A stretch of 47,759 nt of DNA from JBBQXY01 sp051004815. GTDB taxonomy: Bacteria > Chloroflexota > Ktedonobacteria > Ktedonobacterales > Ktedonobacteraceae. Below are positions 40,632 to 47,759 of this stretch, one piece after another (the first letter of the stretch is position 1; every line of letters begins with the position of its first letter). The notes beneath the pieces are model-generated. The model was not told where the DNA came from and did no database searches. It was given only the letters and a program-made list of their open reading frames with translations. Made by a program: the position numbers and the translations under genes. The DNA lies in contig JBPCJY010000224.1 in assembly GCA_051004815.1 (NCBI GenBank), positions 1 through 47,759 on the forward strand. The letters run 5' to 3'.

Positions 40632-41728
40632 GCTTCCTCCACGAAATGCACGAGTGTTTCCATATCGTCGAGAGCGCGTGCGGCACCAAGGCTGTTTGTG
40701 CGTGGTACGCTTGCCAATGCCTCGTGTGCCAGGCGGCATTGGTCAGCCAGGAAGGTTTGGCAGTACGCTTTGCTATGTGTACGTGCAAAGATTGCTAGCA
40801 CTTCATCGACTTGTATAGCGGTAACGGGAGCTTTTTGTTGGTAGACCTGCTGCAAGCGTTGTTGGTCAGATGTATCAGCGCGTTCCAATGCATGGAGGAA
40901 GGGCAAGCTTTTCTTGCGTCGATAGACATCTCCGGCTGGTGTTTTGCCCAATTCCGCCGTACTGGCCCAGACTCCAAGCAGGTCATCCCGCACCTGGAAT
41001 GCCACTCCCATAGCGTCGCCAAAGCTACGCAGGCGGCGCATTGTTTCCTTGTCGGATGTACCTAACAAGGCACCCATTTCCGCAGCACTGCCCATAAGTG
41101 CGCCCGTTTTGCGGCTAATCATGTCCAGGTACATAGCGACCGAAATATTTTGGCGTCCCTCAAAGCTGATATCCAGATATTGCCCCTCTGAAAGTACCAG
41201 ACAGGCGCGATCAAGTACGGCTCCCAAGCGAGCTGCAATGTCTCCTGCTACACCTTCGTCCAATACATCCCAGAGCGTCAGCCGGGCCAGCGCAAAAAGT
41301 CCATCCCCTGTGTTTATAGCCTGCGGAATCCCCCACAGTTTCCAGAGGGTCGAGCGGTGCCGTCTCTCAGTATCCCCGTCTTCAATGTCATCGTGAATAA
41401 GGGTAAAATTGTGTGTGAGTTCGATGGCAGCGGCGGCAGGTAAGGCGCGGCGCAAGTAATCTGTGTTTGCCGTGGCAAGCCCCCAGGCACCAGCTGCTTC
41501 ATATGCCAAAAGCAGCAGTGTTGGACGCAGCAATTTTCCAGGATTGTTCGCGATAGGAGTAAATTCATTATCGACCCAACCCAGGTGATATTGCATTTGC
41601 CCGTAAAAGGGTTGAAGATCGCTATCTCCTGTATTGGCCGCACCTTTTGCAATGGCAGTATGGAGAGCTTCGTTGATTGCTGCTTGATGGCGGGTAAGTG
41701 TTGATTGTATTATTGGTGTTAATGCCAT
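40622..41728 (-). CDS. Polyprenyl diphosphate synthase (trans-type)
   Basis: 368 aa prenyl synthase that adds isopentenyl diphosphate units to an allylic diphosphate, making geranylgeranyl or longer chains. The first Asp-rich motif is LIHDDIEDGDTERRHRSTLW, preceded by an all-helical KLLRPTLLLLAYEAAG segment. The second region is GVAFQVRDDLLGVWAS, where the last Asp of DDxxD is replaced, as in many GGPP-type enzymes. Chain length cannot be read from the sequence. The ATG at 41728 is preferred over an upstream frame opening: a purine-rich GAGGGGCG precedes it and the family starts here. It follows the zinc-finger protein gene by 38 bp and may be co-transcribed. Confidence 0.9.
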   Translation of the reverse strand: MALTPIIQSTLTRHQAAINEALHTAIAKGAANTGDSDLQPFYGQMQYHLGWVDNEFTPIANNPGKLLRPTLLLLAYEAAGAWGLATANTDYLRRALPAAAAIELTHNFTLIHDDIEDGDTERRHRSTLWKLWGIPQAINTGDGLFALARLTLWDVLDEGVAGDIAARLGAVLDRACLVLSEGQYLDISFEGRQNISVAMYLDMISRKTGALMGSAAEMGALLGTSDKETMRRLRSFGDAMGVAFQVRDDLLGVWASTAELGKTPAGDVYRRKKSLPFLHALERADTSDQQRLQQVYQQKAPVTAIQVDEVLAIFARTHSKAYCQTFLADQCRLAHEALASVPRTNSLGAARALDDMETLVHFVEEATR

Positions 41729-41766
41729 AGTTTCGCCCCTCTTCGTCTCCTTCCGTGTGTATAGGG

Positions 41767-42261
41767 TTAACGATGCAGATAAAAAAAGGCAGTTGCCGCT
41801 ATCGTACCCAGTACCACAACCCAATTGGTAATGCCTTTTATGCCGCCCAGGCGATAGATGGGGGAACAGAGGTCGCAATAGCGCGTCGTATACTGATAGC
41901 GGTGACCGCGCAGACCTTCGCGAGCAATAAAGACATCATCGACTTTGCGCTGCGTGTGCAGTTCATCGCAGATATGGCGACCACACCCTTTACACTTGTA
42001 CTGATCAATAAAGTGTGAGGTGCGTGAGGTTGACCACTGATCTGGATACACTTGTGTACTACAGATATAACAGACCTGGGTTTGCGCCATCCTCATCTGC
42101 TTTTCGGCACAAGGCGAATGTTGTTGCTTAGGAAAGTGTTCCTGGCAAAAGCTATGGTGGCAATCTGGACAACGCCCCAGTGCCTCGTCAGAACATTCAT
42201 GACAGCGTCGTGCTGCATTGACTACACGGTTACGCTGTTTCACATCGCTGGTATCTTGCAT
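41767..42261 (-). CDS. Cys/His-rich zinc-finger protein with C-terminal membrane anchor
   Basis: 164 aa from the ATG at 42261 (GGGGGGAAG upstream); an in-frame upstream opening lacks a ribosome site. At least four Cys pairs are visible: CHECSDEALGRCPDCHHSFCQEHF near the N-terminus (B-box/AN1-like spacing with His), CYICSTQVY, CKGCGRHICDELH, and CDLCSPIYR. The final ~25 residues are hydrophobic (ITNWVVVLGTIAATAFFYLH), so the zinc modules face the cytoplasm from a tail anchor if orientation is standard. Family not recognised; function unknown. It is upstream of the polyprenyl synthase on the same strand and divergent from folP. Confidence 0.75.
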   Translation of the reverse strand: MQDTSDVKQRNRVVNAARRCHECSDEALGRCPDCHHSFCQEHFPKQQHSPCAEKQMRMAQTQVCYICSTQVYPDQWSTSRTSHFIDQYKCKGCGRHICDELHTQRKVDDVFIAREGLRGHRYQYTTRYCDLCSPIYRLGGIKGITNWVVVLGTIAATAFFYLHR

Positions 42262-42407
42262 AGATGATGCTTCCCCCCTGTGATAGCGTCTTGTATATAC
42301 ATACGATTTAAACTTGCTCTTCGGATAACTATAACATGCTGTTTGCATGGACGCAACGAAAACGGTATCATCAAAAGAGAACTCATTTTTCTAGAGGACG
42401 CGTGAAC

Positions 42408-43280
42408 ATGTCATTGTTGCTTTCACCTACAATTTGGGCCAGTCATCGTTTGGATTGGGGACAGCGCACCCATGTTATGGGTATCATCAATGTCACTCCA
42501 GACTCGTTTTCTGGTGATGGCCTGGCTCAAACGCCCCAACCGTCCCAATCGCAAGAAGAAATTGTGCAACAGGCGGTGACACGCGCTCTGACCTTTGTTT
42601 CTGATGGCGCGACTATCATTGATGTGGGCGGCGAATCTACCCGACCTCATGCCGAACCTGTCTCGGTAGAGCAGGAACGTGCTCGTGTGCTGCCTGTCAT
42701 CAGCGCACTCAGCGCGGCTCTGCCCAAAGAAATCATCATCTCGATTGATACTTATAAAGCAGAGGTAGCTCGTGCGGCACTGGACGCGGGTGCTTCCCTT
42801 GTCAATGATATTTGGGGTTTGCGGGGTGATACTGCCATGGCCGCTCTGCTAAGTGAGCGGTGCGTACCGGTGGTATTGATGGCAAATATGCGTGGCTACG
42901 AGAGGCGAGAGATTGTTAGCGACGTGATGCGCTTCTTGTCTGGGAGCATAGATATGGCCTTGGCGGCTGGCGTCTCCTGGGAACATCTGATCATCGATCC
43001 TGGCATTGGCTTTGGCACAACCCCGGAAGAGAATCTAACATTGCTACGCCGCCTGGGTGCCTTGCGGGCCTTGGGTCGTCCCATTTTGATAGGCACCTCG
43101 CGCAAATCGACGATAGGCAGAGTGCTGGGCGGATTGCCCGCGAGCGAGCGTTTAGAGGGTACCGCGGCTACCGTTGCGCTGAGCATTGCCCAAGGAGCGG
43201 ACATCGTCCGTGTACACGATGTGCATGAGATGATGCGCGTCGTCAAAATGAGCGATGCAGTGGTACGAGGTCCAGTCTAA
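42408..43280 (+). CDS. folP: Dihydropteroate synthase
   Basis: 290 aa. It joins 6-hydroxymethyl-dihydropterin diphosphate to p-aminobenzoate in folate synthesis and is the sulfonamide target. Signature motifs are complete: HVMGIINVTPDSFSGDG near residue 22, ATIIDVGGESTRPHAEPVSVEQE near 70, LVNDIWGLRGD near 130, LIIDPGIGFGTTPEENLTLL near 195, PILIGTSRKSTIGRVLG near 226 and VRVHDVHEMM near the C-terminus. The ATG at 42408 is preferred (AGAGGA upstream) over an ATG 24 codons earlier. It is followed by folC 24 bp downstream, forming a folate operon. Confidence 0.96.
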   Translation: MSLLLSPTIWASHRLDWGQRTHVMGIINVTPDSFSGDGLAQTPQPSQSQEEIVQQAVTRALTFVSDGATIIDVGGESTRPHAEPVSVEQERARVLPVISALSAALPKEIIISIDTYKAEVARAALDAGASLVNDIWGLRGDTAMAALLSERCVPVVLMANMRGYERREIVSDVMRFLSGSIDMALAAGVSWEHLIIDPGIGFGTTPEENLTLLRRLGALRALGRPILIGTSRKSTIGRVLGGLPASERLEGTAATVALSIAQGADIVRVHDVHEMMRVVKMSDAVVRGPV

Positions 43281-43303
43281 CAGCGGGCAGAGGGGAGCAA
43301 AAA

Positions 43304-44722
43304 ATGAATTATCAAGCAGCCCTGGCATATCTATATAGTCTGAGTGATTTTGAGCGCGGCGGACAATATACCCGTAATCCTGCTGAAAATATTCCGCGTG
43401 AGGCATGGCTGTTGGAACAGCTTGGCACACCGCAGCAGGACTATACCTGCACGCTGATTGCTGGCACAAAAGGTAAAGGTTCCACCGCCTCCTTCATTGA
43501 AAGAGTCTTGCGTGCAGCTGGGCTGCGTACTGGCCTTTATACGCAGCCAGACCTGCACACCTTTCGCGAGCGCATTCGTGTCAATGGACAATTGATCAGC
43601 GAACAGGAGATGGCCGCACTGTTAACGGAGATGCGTGTGGTGGTTGACCAGCTTTCCGTGCAGCATCGCTTTGGCCCATTTATCACTTATGAACTGGCAA
43701 CAGCCCTGGCCCTTTTGTATTTCAGCCGCCAGCATATCCAGCATGCCGTACTGGAAGTTGGCTTAGGAGGACGACTGGACGCGACGAATGTAACGCACCC
43801 CCTGGTTTCTGTCATCACCTCGATTAGCTACGACCATATGCAAATACTCGGTGATACGCTGACGAAAATTGCCGGGGAAAAGGCTGGCATCATCAAGCCA
43901 AAGGGGATTGTCGTTACCTCGGCCCAGGCACCAGAGGCTTTACGTGCTATTGCCGCCGTTTGCCAGCAACAAGAGGCAGAGTTGATACGCGTGGGCGCGG
44001 CTGATACTGACCCTGCACAGTCAGAGGTCGAGGCGGGTCAATTGCCGCCACTCAGTTACTCCTACCGTTTAGAGGAGCGCGAAGGGGAGCATCAAAGCTT
44101 CACCGTCTGGACGCCTGAACGAGCTTACACCGCCCTGGAAATACCGTTAGCGGGACAGCATCAGCTCGAAAATGCCACGGCGGCTCTGGCCACGTTGGAA
44201 GCTTTACGCAAACAGGGAATTGATTGGGACGAAGAGGCATTACGTGCTGGCTTCCTGGCTGTGAAGTGGTCGGCTCGCATTGAGGTCATTGGGCAACATC
44301 CAACTATCGTGGTTGATGGTGCGCATAATGCCGATTCAATGCAGAAATTGCGGCAAGCTTTGTACTCGTCGTTTTCCTTCCAACGTCTGCTCGTGGTCTT
44401 GAGCGTGAATCGCGATAAAGACCTGCCGGGTATTGTGAAGGCTTTAGAGGATATCGATATGGTCGTCTTGACACATATGGTCAACGTTCGTGCGGCCAGT
44501 ATTGAGCAGTTAGCGGCTTTATTTCGCGACCATGCTGCCCATGTTGAGGTTCATACCGCGCCTACCAGTAACGAGGCTATGGAACTTGCGCTAAAGCTAG
44601 CCAATAACGACGACCTTATCTGCGCGACCGGTTCGCTGTATGTGGCAAGCGAAGTGCTGCGCTGGTCAGCGGCGCATGGTAATACGCAGGTGGGTGCGTC
44701 AATAGAGGGAGTAGATCACTGA
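43304..44722 (+). CDS. folC: Dihydrofolate/folylpolyglutamate synthase
   Basis: 472 aa Mur ligase-like enzyme. It adds glutamate to dihydropteroate and extends the gamma-glutamyl tail of folates. The P-loop is LIAGTKGKGSTASFIERVL near residue 52. The Omega-loop region is GLYTQPDLHTFRERIRVNGQ, the metal site VLEVGLGGRLDATN near 150, and the C-terminal domain has WSARIEVIGQHPTIVVDGAHNADS. GGGGAG precedes the ATG. Directly after folP, so both steps around dihydrofolate are co-expressed. A terminator hairpin follows at 44731. Confidence 0.95.
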   Translation: MNYQAALAYLYSLSDFERGGQYTRNPAENIPREAWLLEQLGTPQQDYTCTLIAGTKGKGSTASFIERVLRAAGLRTGLYTQPDLHTFRERIRVNGQLISEQEMAALLTEMRVVVDQLSVQHRFGPFITYELATALALLYFSRQHIQHAVLEVGLGGRLDATNVTHPLVSVITSISYDHMQILGDTLTKIAGEKAGIIKPKGIVVTSAQAPEALRAIAAVCQQQEAELIRVGAADTDPAQSEVEAGQLPPLSYSYRLEEREGEHQSFTVWTPERAYTALEIPLAGQHQLENATAALATLEALRKQGIDWDEEALRAGFLAVKWSARIEVIGQHPTIVVDGAHNADSMQKLRQALYSSFSFQRLLVVLSVNRDKDLPGIVKALEDIDMVVLTHMVNVRAASIEQLAALFRDHAAHVEVHTAPTSNEAMELALKLANNDDLICATGSLYVASEVLRWSAAHGNTQVGASIEGVDH

Positions 44723-44730
44723 CGAAATAA

Positions 44731-44772
44731 AATCAGGGTGTACCATCGCTACTAGCTATGGTTGCCCTGATT
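44731..44772. terminator. Bidirectional terminator after folC
   Basis: AATCAGGG (44731-44738) and CCCTGATT (44765-44772) form the base of a stem, extended by ACCAT/ATGGT inside, with A-rich DNA outside on both sides. It lies between folC and the convergent KGG protein gene. Confidence 0.7.
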
Positions 44773-44852
44773 AAAATACAGCGAAATGTAGCCCATGAGA
44801 TGCAGGTAGGCGATGATACGGCTGCTGGTTATGTCATTGGTATGCAAAGGTA

Positions 44853-45059
44853 TTATGCCTGTCGATTTTCCTCTTGGCGTCTGCGCTCATAACGTGCGCT
44901 GCTTTTCTTACCTGCTGCTGAAGCCTCTTCTGGCGTCCACTGATGAGCCGTACCGCGAGCCTGTGATGTGCGCCCGCCTTTGCTGGCGATTTCGCGACGG
45001 CGTTCGGGACTCATCGCTGCTAACCCGCGTGCTCGTCCTGTTCCTTGGCGTAAAATCAT
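44853..45059 (-). CDS. KGG-motif small stress protein
   Basis: 68 aa, hydrophilic and basic. It contains the stress-induced KGG pattern (as in GsiB/Con-10-like proteins): SPERRREIASKGGRTSQARGTAHQWTPEEASAAGKKSS. These are small disordered proteins made under starvation or desiccation; the exact function is unknown. The ATG at 45059 has GAGGAG nine bases upstream. A longer opening 26 codons earlier has no ribosome site. Single gene between two convergent or divergent neighbours. Confidence 0.8.
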   Translation of the reverse strand: MILRQGTGRARGLAAMSPERRREIASKGGRTSQARGTAHQWTPEEASAAGKKSSARYERRRQEENRQA

Positions 45060-45168
45060 TGTAGACTCCTCTCTTCCTGAAAGTATCTGTGTACAGCGGC
45101 GAATTCCACCGCAATAGTTTTCACTGAGAATAAGCATAACAGATGAGAAACCGTTCAGGCAAGTAAAT

Positions 45169-45192
45169 CTGAGAGTTTCCGCAAACTCTCAG
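45169..45192. repeat. Perfect 10-bp hairpin in the KGG / acyl-CoA ligase divergent region
   Basis: CTGAGAGTTT-CCGC-AAACTCTCAG is a perfect inverted repeat with a 4-base loop about 110 bp upstream of the KGG gene and 155 bp upstream of the ligase gene. No T-run follows. It may be an operator. The rest of this 287-bp gap holds the ligase promoter. Confidence 0.5.
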
Positions 45193-45239
45193 CAATCTTT
45201 AATGTTGGGCTTAGCTTTCTTAACTTTTGAAGACGACGC

Positions 45240-45268
45240 TTGAGTTATTGAGCGACATTGTGTAGAAT
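45240..45268 (+). promoter_or_regulatory. Promoter of the second acyl-CoA ligase gene
   Basis: TTGAGT (45240-45245) and TAGAAT (45263-45268) are 17 bp apart, predicting a leader of about 70 bases before the ATG at 45347. Confidence 0.6.
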
Positions 45269-45346
45269 GGTAGACAAAATGTTAGAAGCCCTAGTCATCC
45301 ATCCCAAACTGTATGTAAAATTCAGATTTTCATTGAGGAGGAACTT

Positions 45347-46966
45347 ATGCAAGGTCTCATGATGGACTTTCCGTTGACATTGCAACATGCTTTCAACCGT
45401 GCTGTACGCTTTTTCCCACGCAAGGAGATCGCGACACGCACGGATAACGGCATGCATCGTTACACGTATAATGAGTGGGGGAAACGCACAATTCAGCTTG
45501 CTCACGCGCTCCAAAATGCGGGAGTCAATCAGGGCGAGCGCGTTGCCACTTTTGGCTGGAATACGTATCGCCACCTGGAACTGTACTTTGCCGTACCCTG
45601 CATTGGGGCTGTGCTACACACGCTGAATATCCGCCTATTCGCCGAACAATTGGTGTATATCATCAACAATGCTGAAGACAAGGTGATCTTCGTTGATAGC
45701 GACCAGGTTCCGGTATTGGAGAAATTGGCGGATCAACTAACCTCGGTGAAGCTCTATGTCATCATGGGTGAAATGGCGGGTTCTTCCACGAAACTCCAAC
45801 CCTCGGTTGACTATGAAACCTTCATTGGCAACCAGCCTGAAACTATCACATGGCCGACGCTCGAAGAGAATGCGGCTGCAGCGATGTGTTACACCTCTGG
45901 CACGACTGGCAACCCCAAGGGCGTTGTCTATAGTCACCGTTCTATCTTTTTGCACTCCATGGGCGTGGGCCTGGTCGATGGATTGGCTCTTGCCGAACGC
46001 GATGTCGCACTACCCATCGTGCCGATGTTCCATGCCAATGCCTGGGGTTTGGCACACGCGGGCGTGATGATGGGTTCAAAATTCGTCTTGCCCGGTCGCT
46101 TCATGGACCCGCTCAGTATTGCAAAGATGATGGCGGAGGAGCGTGTCACAGTCGCCGCTGGCGTCCCAACCATCTGGATTGGCCTCTTGAGCATCCTGGA
46201 GCGAGAGTCGTTCGACCTTTCCGCCTTGCGTGCGATCTATTGCGGCGGATCGGCGGTACCCAAAGCATTAATCGAGGCCCTACAACGGAAAAACCTGAAC
46301 ATTGTTCAAGCCTGGGGTATGACGGAGACTTCTCCCCTGGCTTCGCTTAGCAAGTTACGTAGCGATCAAGAAGACCTTCCCCTTGACGAGCAATTCCGCA
46401 TTCGGGCGAAGCAAGGTACGATGTTACCTGGTGTCGAGTTCCGCGTCATGAACATTGAGACCGGGCAAGAGGTGCCGTGGGATAGTGAGAGTTACGGTGA
46501 GTTGCAGGTGCGCGGCCCCTGGATTGCACGAGCGTATTTCAAAGACTCCGAATCCGACGCTAAATTCGCTGATGGCTGGCTCCGTACTGGCGATGTGGCT
46601 GTCGTCGATCAAGATGGCATCATTCAACTGGTTGACCGCACAAAGGACCTGGTCAAATCAGGTGGCGAATGGATTTCTTCAGTCGAACTTGAAGGGTTAA
46701 TCATGGGTCATCCCAAGGTGCTGGAGGCTTGCGTCATTGGTGTGCCACATCCCAAGTGGTCGGAGCGACCATTTGCTTGTGTGGTACCTAAGCCCGATTA
46801 CGAAGGGCAAGTCACCTCGGCTGAAATCCTTGCATACCTGCAACCCCTGGTCGCCAAATGGTGGCTCCCCGACGAGGTTGTCTTCGTGGAGGCTATTCCC
46901 AAAACGAGCGTTGGCAAATTCGATAAGAAAGTGTTACGCGCCCGTTTCGATACCTTCAGCGCATAA
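45347..46966 (+). CDS. Long- or medium-chain fatty-acid-CoA ligase
   Basis: 539 aa ANL-superfamily acyl-CoA synthetase of the AlkK/FadD type, which activates fatty acids for beta-oxidation or lipid synthesis. The motif MCYTSGTTGNPKGVVYSHRS is near residue 185, VQAWGMTETSPLASLSKL near 325, DGWLRTGDVAVVDQDGIIQLVDRTKDLVKSGGEWISSVELE near 400-440, and the catalytic Lys is in PKTSVGKFDKKVLR. GAGGAGGAACTT precedes the ATG. Monocistronic, with its own promoter. It is only distantly like the ligase at 31556-33319, so the two are not recent duplicates. Confidence 0.94.
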   Translation: MQGLMMDFPLTLQHAFNRAVRFFPRKEIATRTDNGMHRYTYNEWGKRTIQLAHALQNAGVNQGERVATFGWNTYRHLELYFAVPCIGAVLHTLNIRLFAEQLVYIINNAEDKVIFVDSDQVPVLEKLADQLTSVKLYVIMGEMAGSSTKLQPSVDYETFIGNQPETITWPTLEENAAAAMCYTSGTTGNPKGVVYSHRSIFLHSMGVGLVDGLALAERDVALPIVPMFHANAWGLAHAGVMMGSKFVLPGRFMDPLSIAKMMAEERVTVAAGVPTIWIGLLSILERESFDLSALRAIYCGGSAVPKALIEALQRKNLNIVQAWGMTETSPLASLSKLRSDQEDLPLDEQFRIRAKQGTMLPGVEFRVMNIETGQEVPWDSESYGELQVRGPWIARAYFKDSESDAKFADGWLRTGDVAVVDQDGIIQLVDRTKDLVKSGGEWISSVELEGLIMGHPKVLEACVIGVPHPKWSERPFACVVPKPDYEGQVTSAEILAYLQPLVAKWWLPDEVVFVEAIPKTSVGKFDKKVLRARFDTFSA

Positions 46967-47015
46967 ACGGAGCATAGATCGGCGTGTTTTCCAGGGCTTA
47001 TTACCTCTCCCCCAG

Positions 47016-47128
47016 AGAGGGCGGCAACGGATCGCCCTACTATGACTCTGTTGACGAATGACACCAGGAGTGCATAATACCAGGGCGATCCCTTGCGGTC
47101 GCCCTGGCCAAATGGATGGTCGCCCTGG
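47016..47128. repeat. REP-like palindrome cluster, copies 5 and partial units
   Basis: 47016-47044 carries one diverged arm (GGGCGGCAACGGATCGCCC then TACTATGA). 47080-47107 is a full short hairpin with ends CCAGGGCGA and TCGCCCTGG. 47118-47128 repeats GGTCGCCCTGG once more. They fill the space between the convergent ligase and isochorismatase-like genes. Confidence 0.65.
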
Positions 47129-47139
47129 TGTGGTTTTGT

Positions 47140-47655
47140 TTACTCATCAAGTATTTTCGCGATGATCGCCTTTGTCTTCTGCACGTTCGCGAACTGCGTC
47201 ATGATCGCCAGCGTTGTTTCCTGGATGACATAATGGGAAACGGCGTGTTCATCTAAGGCCAGATCGCGTGCCGCTGTAGCGTCGGCAGCAAACAAGACGG
47301 AGAATCCACGCTCATCTGCCTGGCGGGTAGTCGTATCGCAGCACATTTGCGTCATATAGCCAGAGATGATAATGGTATCCACCTGCTCTTGCCGCAGAAA
47401 CGCCTCCAGTGGTGTCTGGGTAAAAGAGCCAGGGAAGTGCTTTTGCACAATCTTCTCACCCGCTTGTACCACAATCTCAGGATGCATTTCTGTGCCGCTA
47501 CTGCCAGCGCGAAATACGGCTGCATGGGGATCAAGTTCTTCATGAACAATATGGAAAATAGGCACTTGGGCCTCACGGGCCGTGGCCAGTAAGCTTTGAA
47601 TCTGTTCCAGTGCCTTCTCACCATCCGGGAGTACCGTTCTCTGCTTTAGGGACAT
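47140..47655 (-). CDS. Isochorismatase-like cysteine hydrolase, N-terminally incomplete
   Basis: 171 aa. Residues ~8-160 match the cysteine hydrolase/isochorismatase fold: LPDGEKALEQIQSLLATAREAQVPIFHIVHEE, then IVQKHFPGSF with the catalytic Lys, and TIIISGYMTQMCCDTTTRQADERGFSVLFAADATAARD with the catalytic Cys. The usual first strand with catalytic Asp (xLLVIDVQ) is missing: a TAG precedes the ATG in frame. The neighbouring frame reads ATG-Ser-Ile-Asp-Val-Pro over the same bases, so a frameshift or 5' loss is likely. Without Asp the triad is broken, and the gene may be a pseudogene. Natural substrate unknown. Confidence 0.75.
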   Translation of the reverse strand: MSLKQRTVLPDGEKALEQIQSLLATAREAQVPIFHIVHEELDPHAAVFRAGSSGTEMHPEIVVQAGEKIVQKHFPGSFTQTPLEAFLRQEQVDTIIISGYMTQMCCDTTTRQADERGFSVLFAADATAARDLALDEHAVSHYVIQETTLAIMTQFANVQKTKAIIAKILDE

Positions 47656-47759
47656 CTATTGACATCCCCTCTACAGTTCCTCTTTCCTCCACCCGTGCGT
47701 AATTTCTTACGTCTTACCAGATGTCCAGAGGCGTCAATTCCCCTCGAACTGAGGGTACT

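Noticed and set aside
1..47759. CRISPR arrays, tRNA and rRNA genes
   Set aside because: No regularly spaced identical repeats of CRISPR size were seen. No tRNA cloverleaf ends (GGTTCGAATCC-like T-arms) or rRNA blocks were recognised.

Overview
The window looks like chromosomal DNA from a Gram-positive-type member of the Chloroflexota, most likely class Ktedonobacteria. That placement is an inference from gene content: a MurT/GatD lipid II amidation pair, NrdR, a large ATPase/TPR/LuxR regulator, many TPR and zinc-finger proteins, and abundant palindromic intergenic repeats. No rRNA or tRNA gene is visible to confirm it.

Layout. 1-6843: a lipoprotein oligopeptide-binding protein and a minus-strand group of two uncharacterised proteins plus a TPR protein. 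7232-9800: a stand-alone cyclic-nucleotide-binding protein, nrdR, a small CxxC protein and hibernation factor hpf. 9870-13171: murT-gatD and a ClpX-type zinc-finger protein. 13512-24582: housekeeping genes topA, icd, glpX, gmk, rqcH, rpoN, rnc and selD. 24834-25267: RNase P RNA (rnpB). 25268-31543: a probable genomic island with a short UvrA-like ABC protein, a VOC protein and a single-chain restriction-modification enzyme. 31556-39039: acyl-CoA ligase, FAD monooxygenase, alpha-oxoamine synthase and a LuxR regulator, which resembles a small biosynthetic cluster. 39464-47655: fatty acid desaturase, polyprenyl synthase, a zinc-finger membrane protein, folP-folC, a KGG stress protein, a second acyl-CoA ligase and an isochorismatase-like protein.

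Main discoveries. (1) selD reads through an in-frame UGA at the position of the catalytic Cys, so it is very probably a selenoprotein; a plain ORF call loses its N-terminus. (2) The 3' end of rnpB is duplicated exactly (37 bp) 6.3 kb downstream. The two copies bracket the restriction/UvrA island, and the distal copy encodes the C-terminus of the neighbouring acyl-CoA ligase. (3) At least three intergenic regions hold nested inverted repeats with 9-12 bp direct repeats at their borders. These look like MITE-type insertions into other palindromes, one of them inside the loop of the icd terminator. (4) A REP-like palindrome family supplies stop codons, and in one case about 22 C-terminal residues, to neighbouring genes.

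Promoters found by eye are often of the extended -10 type (TGnTAnnnT). No CRISPR array, integrase, transposase gene or complete insertion sequence was seen.
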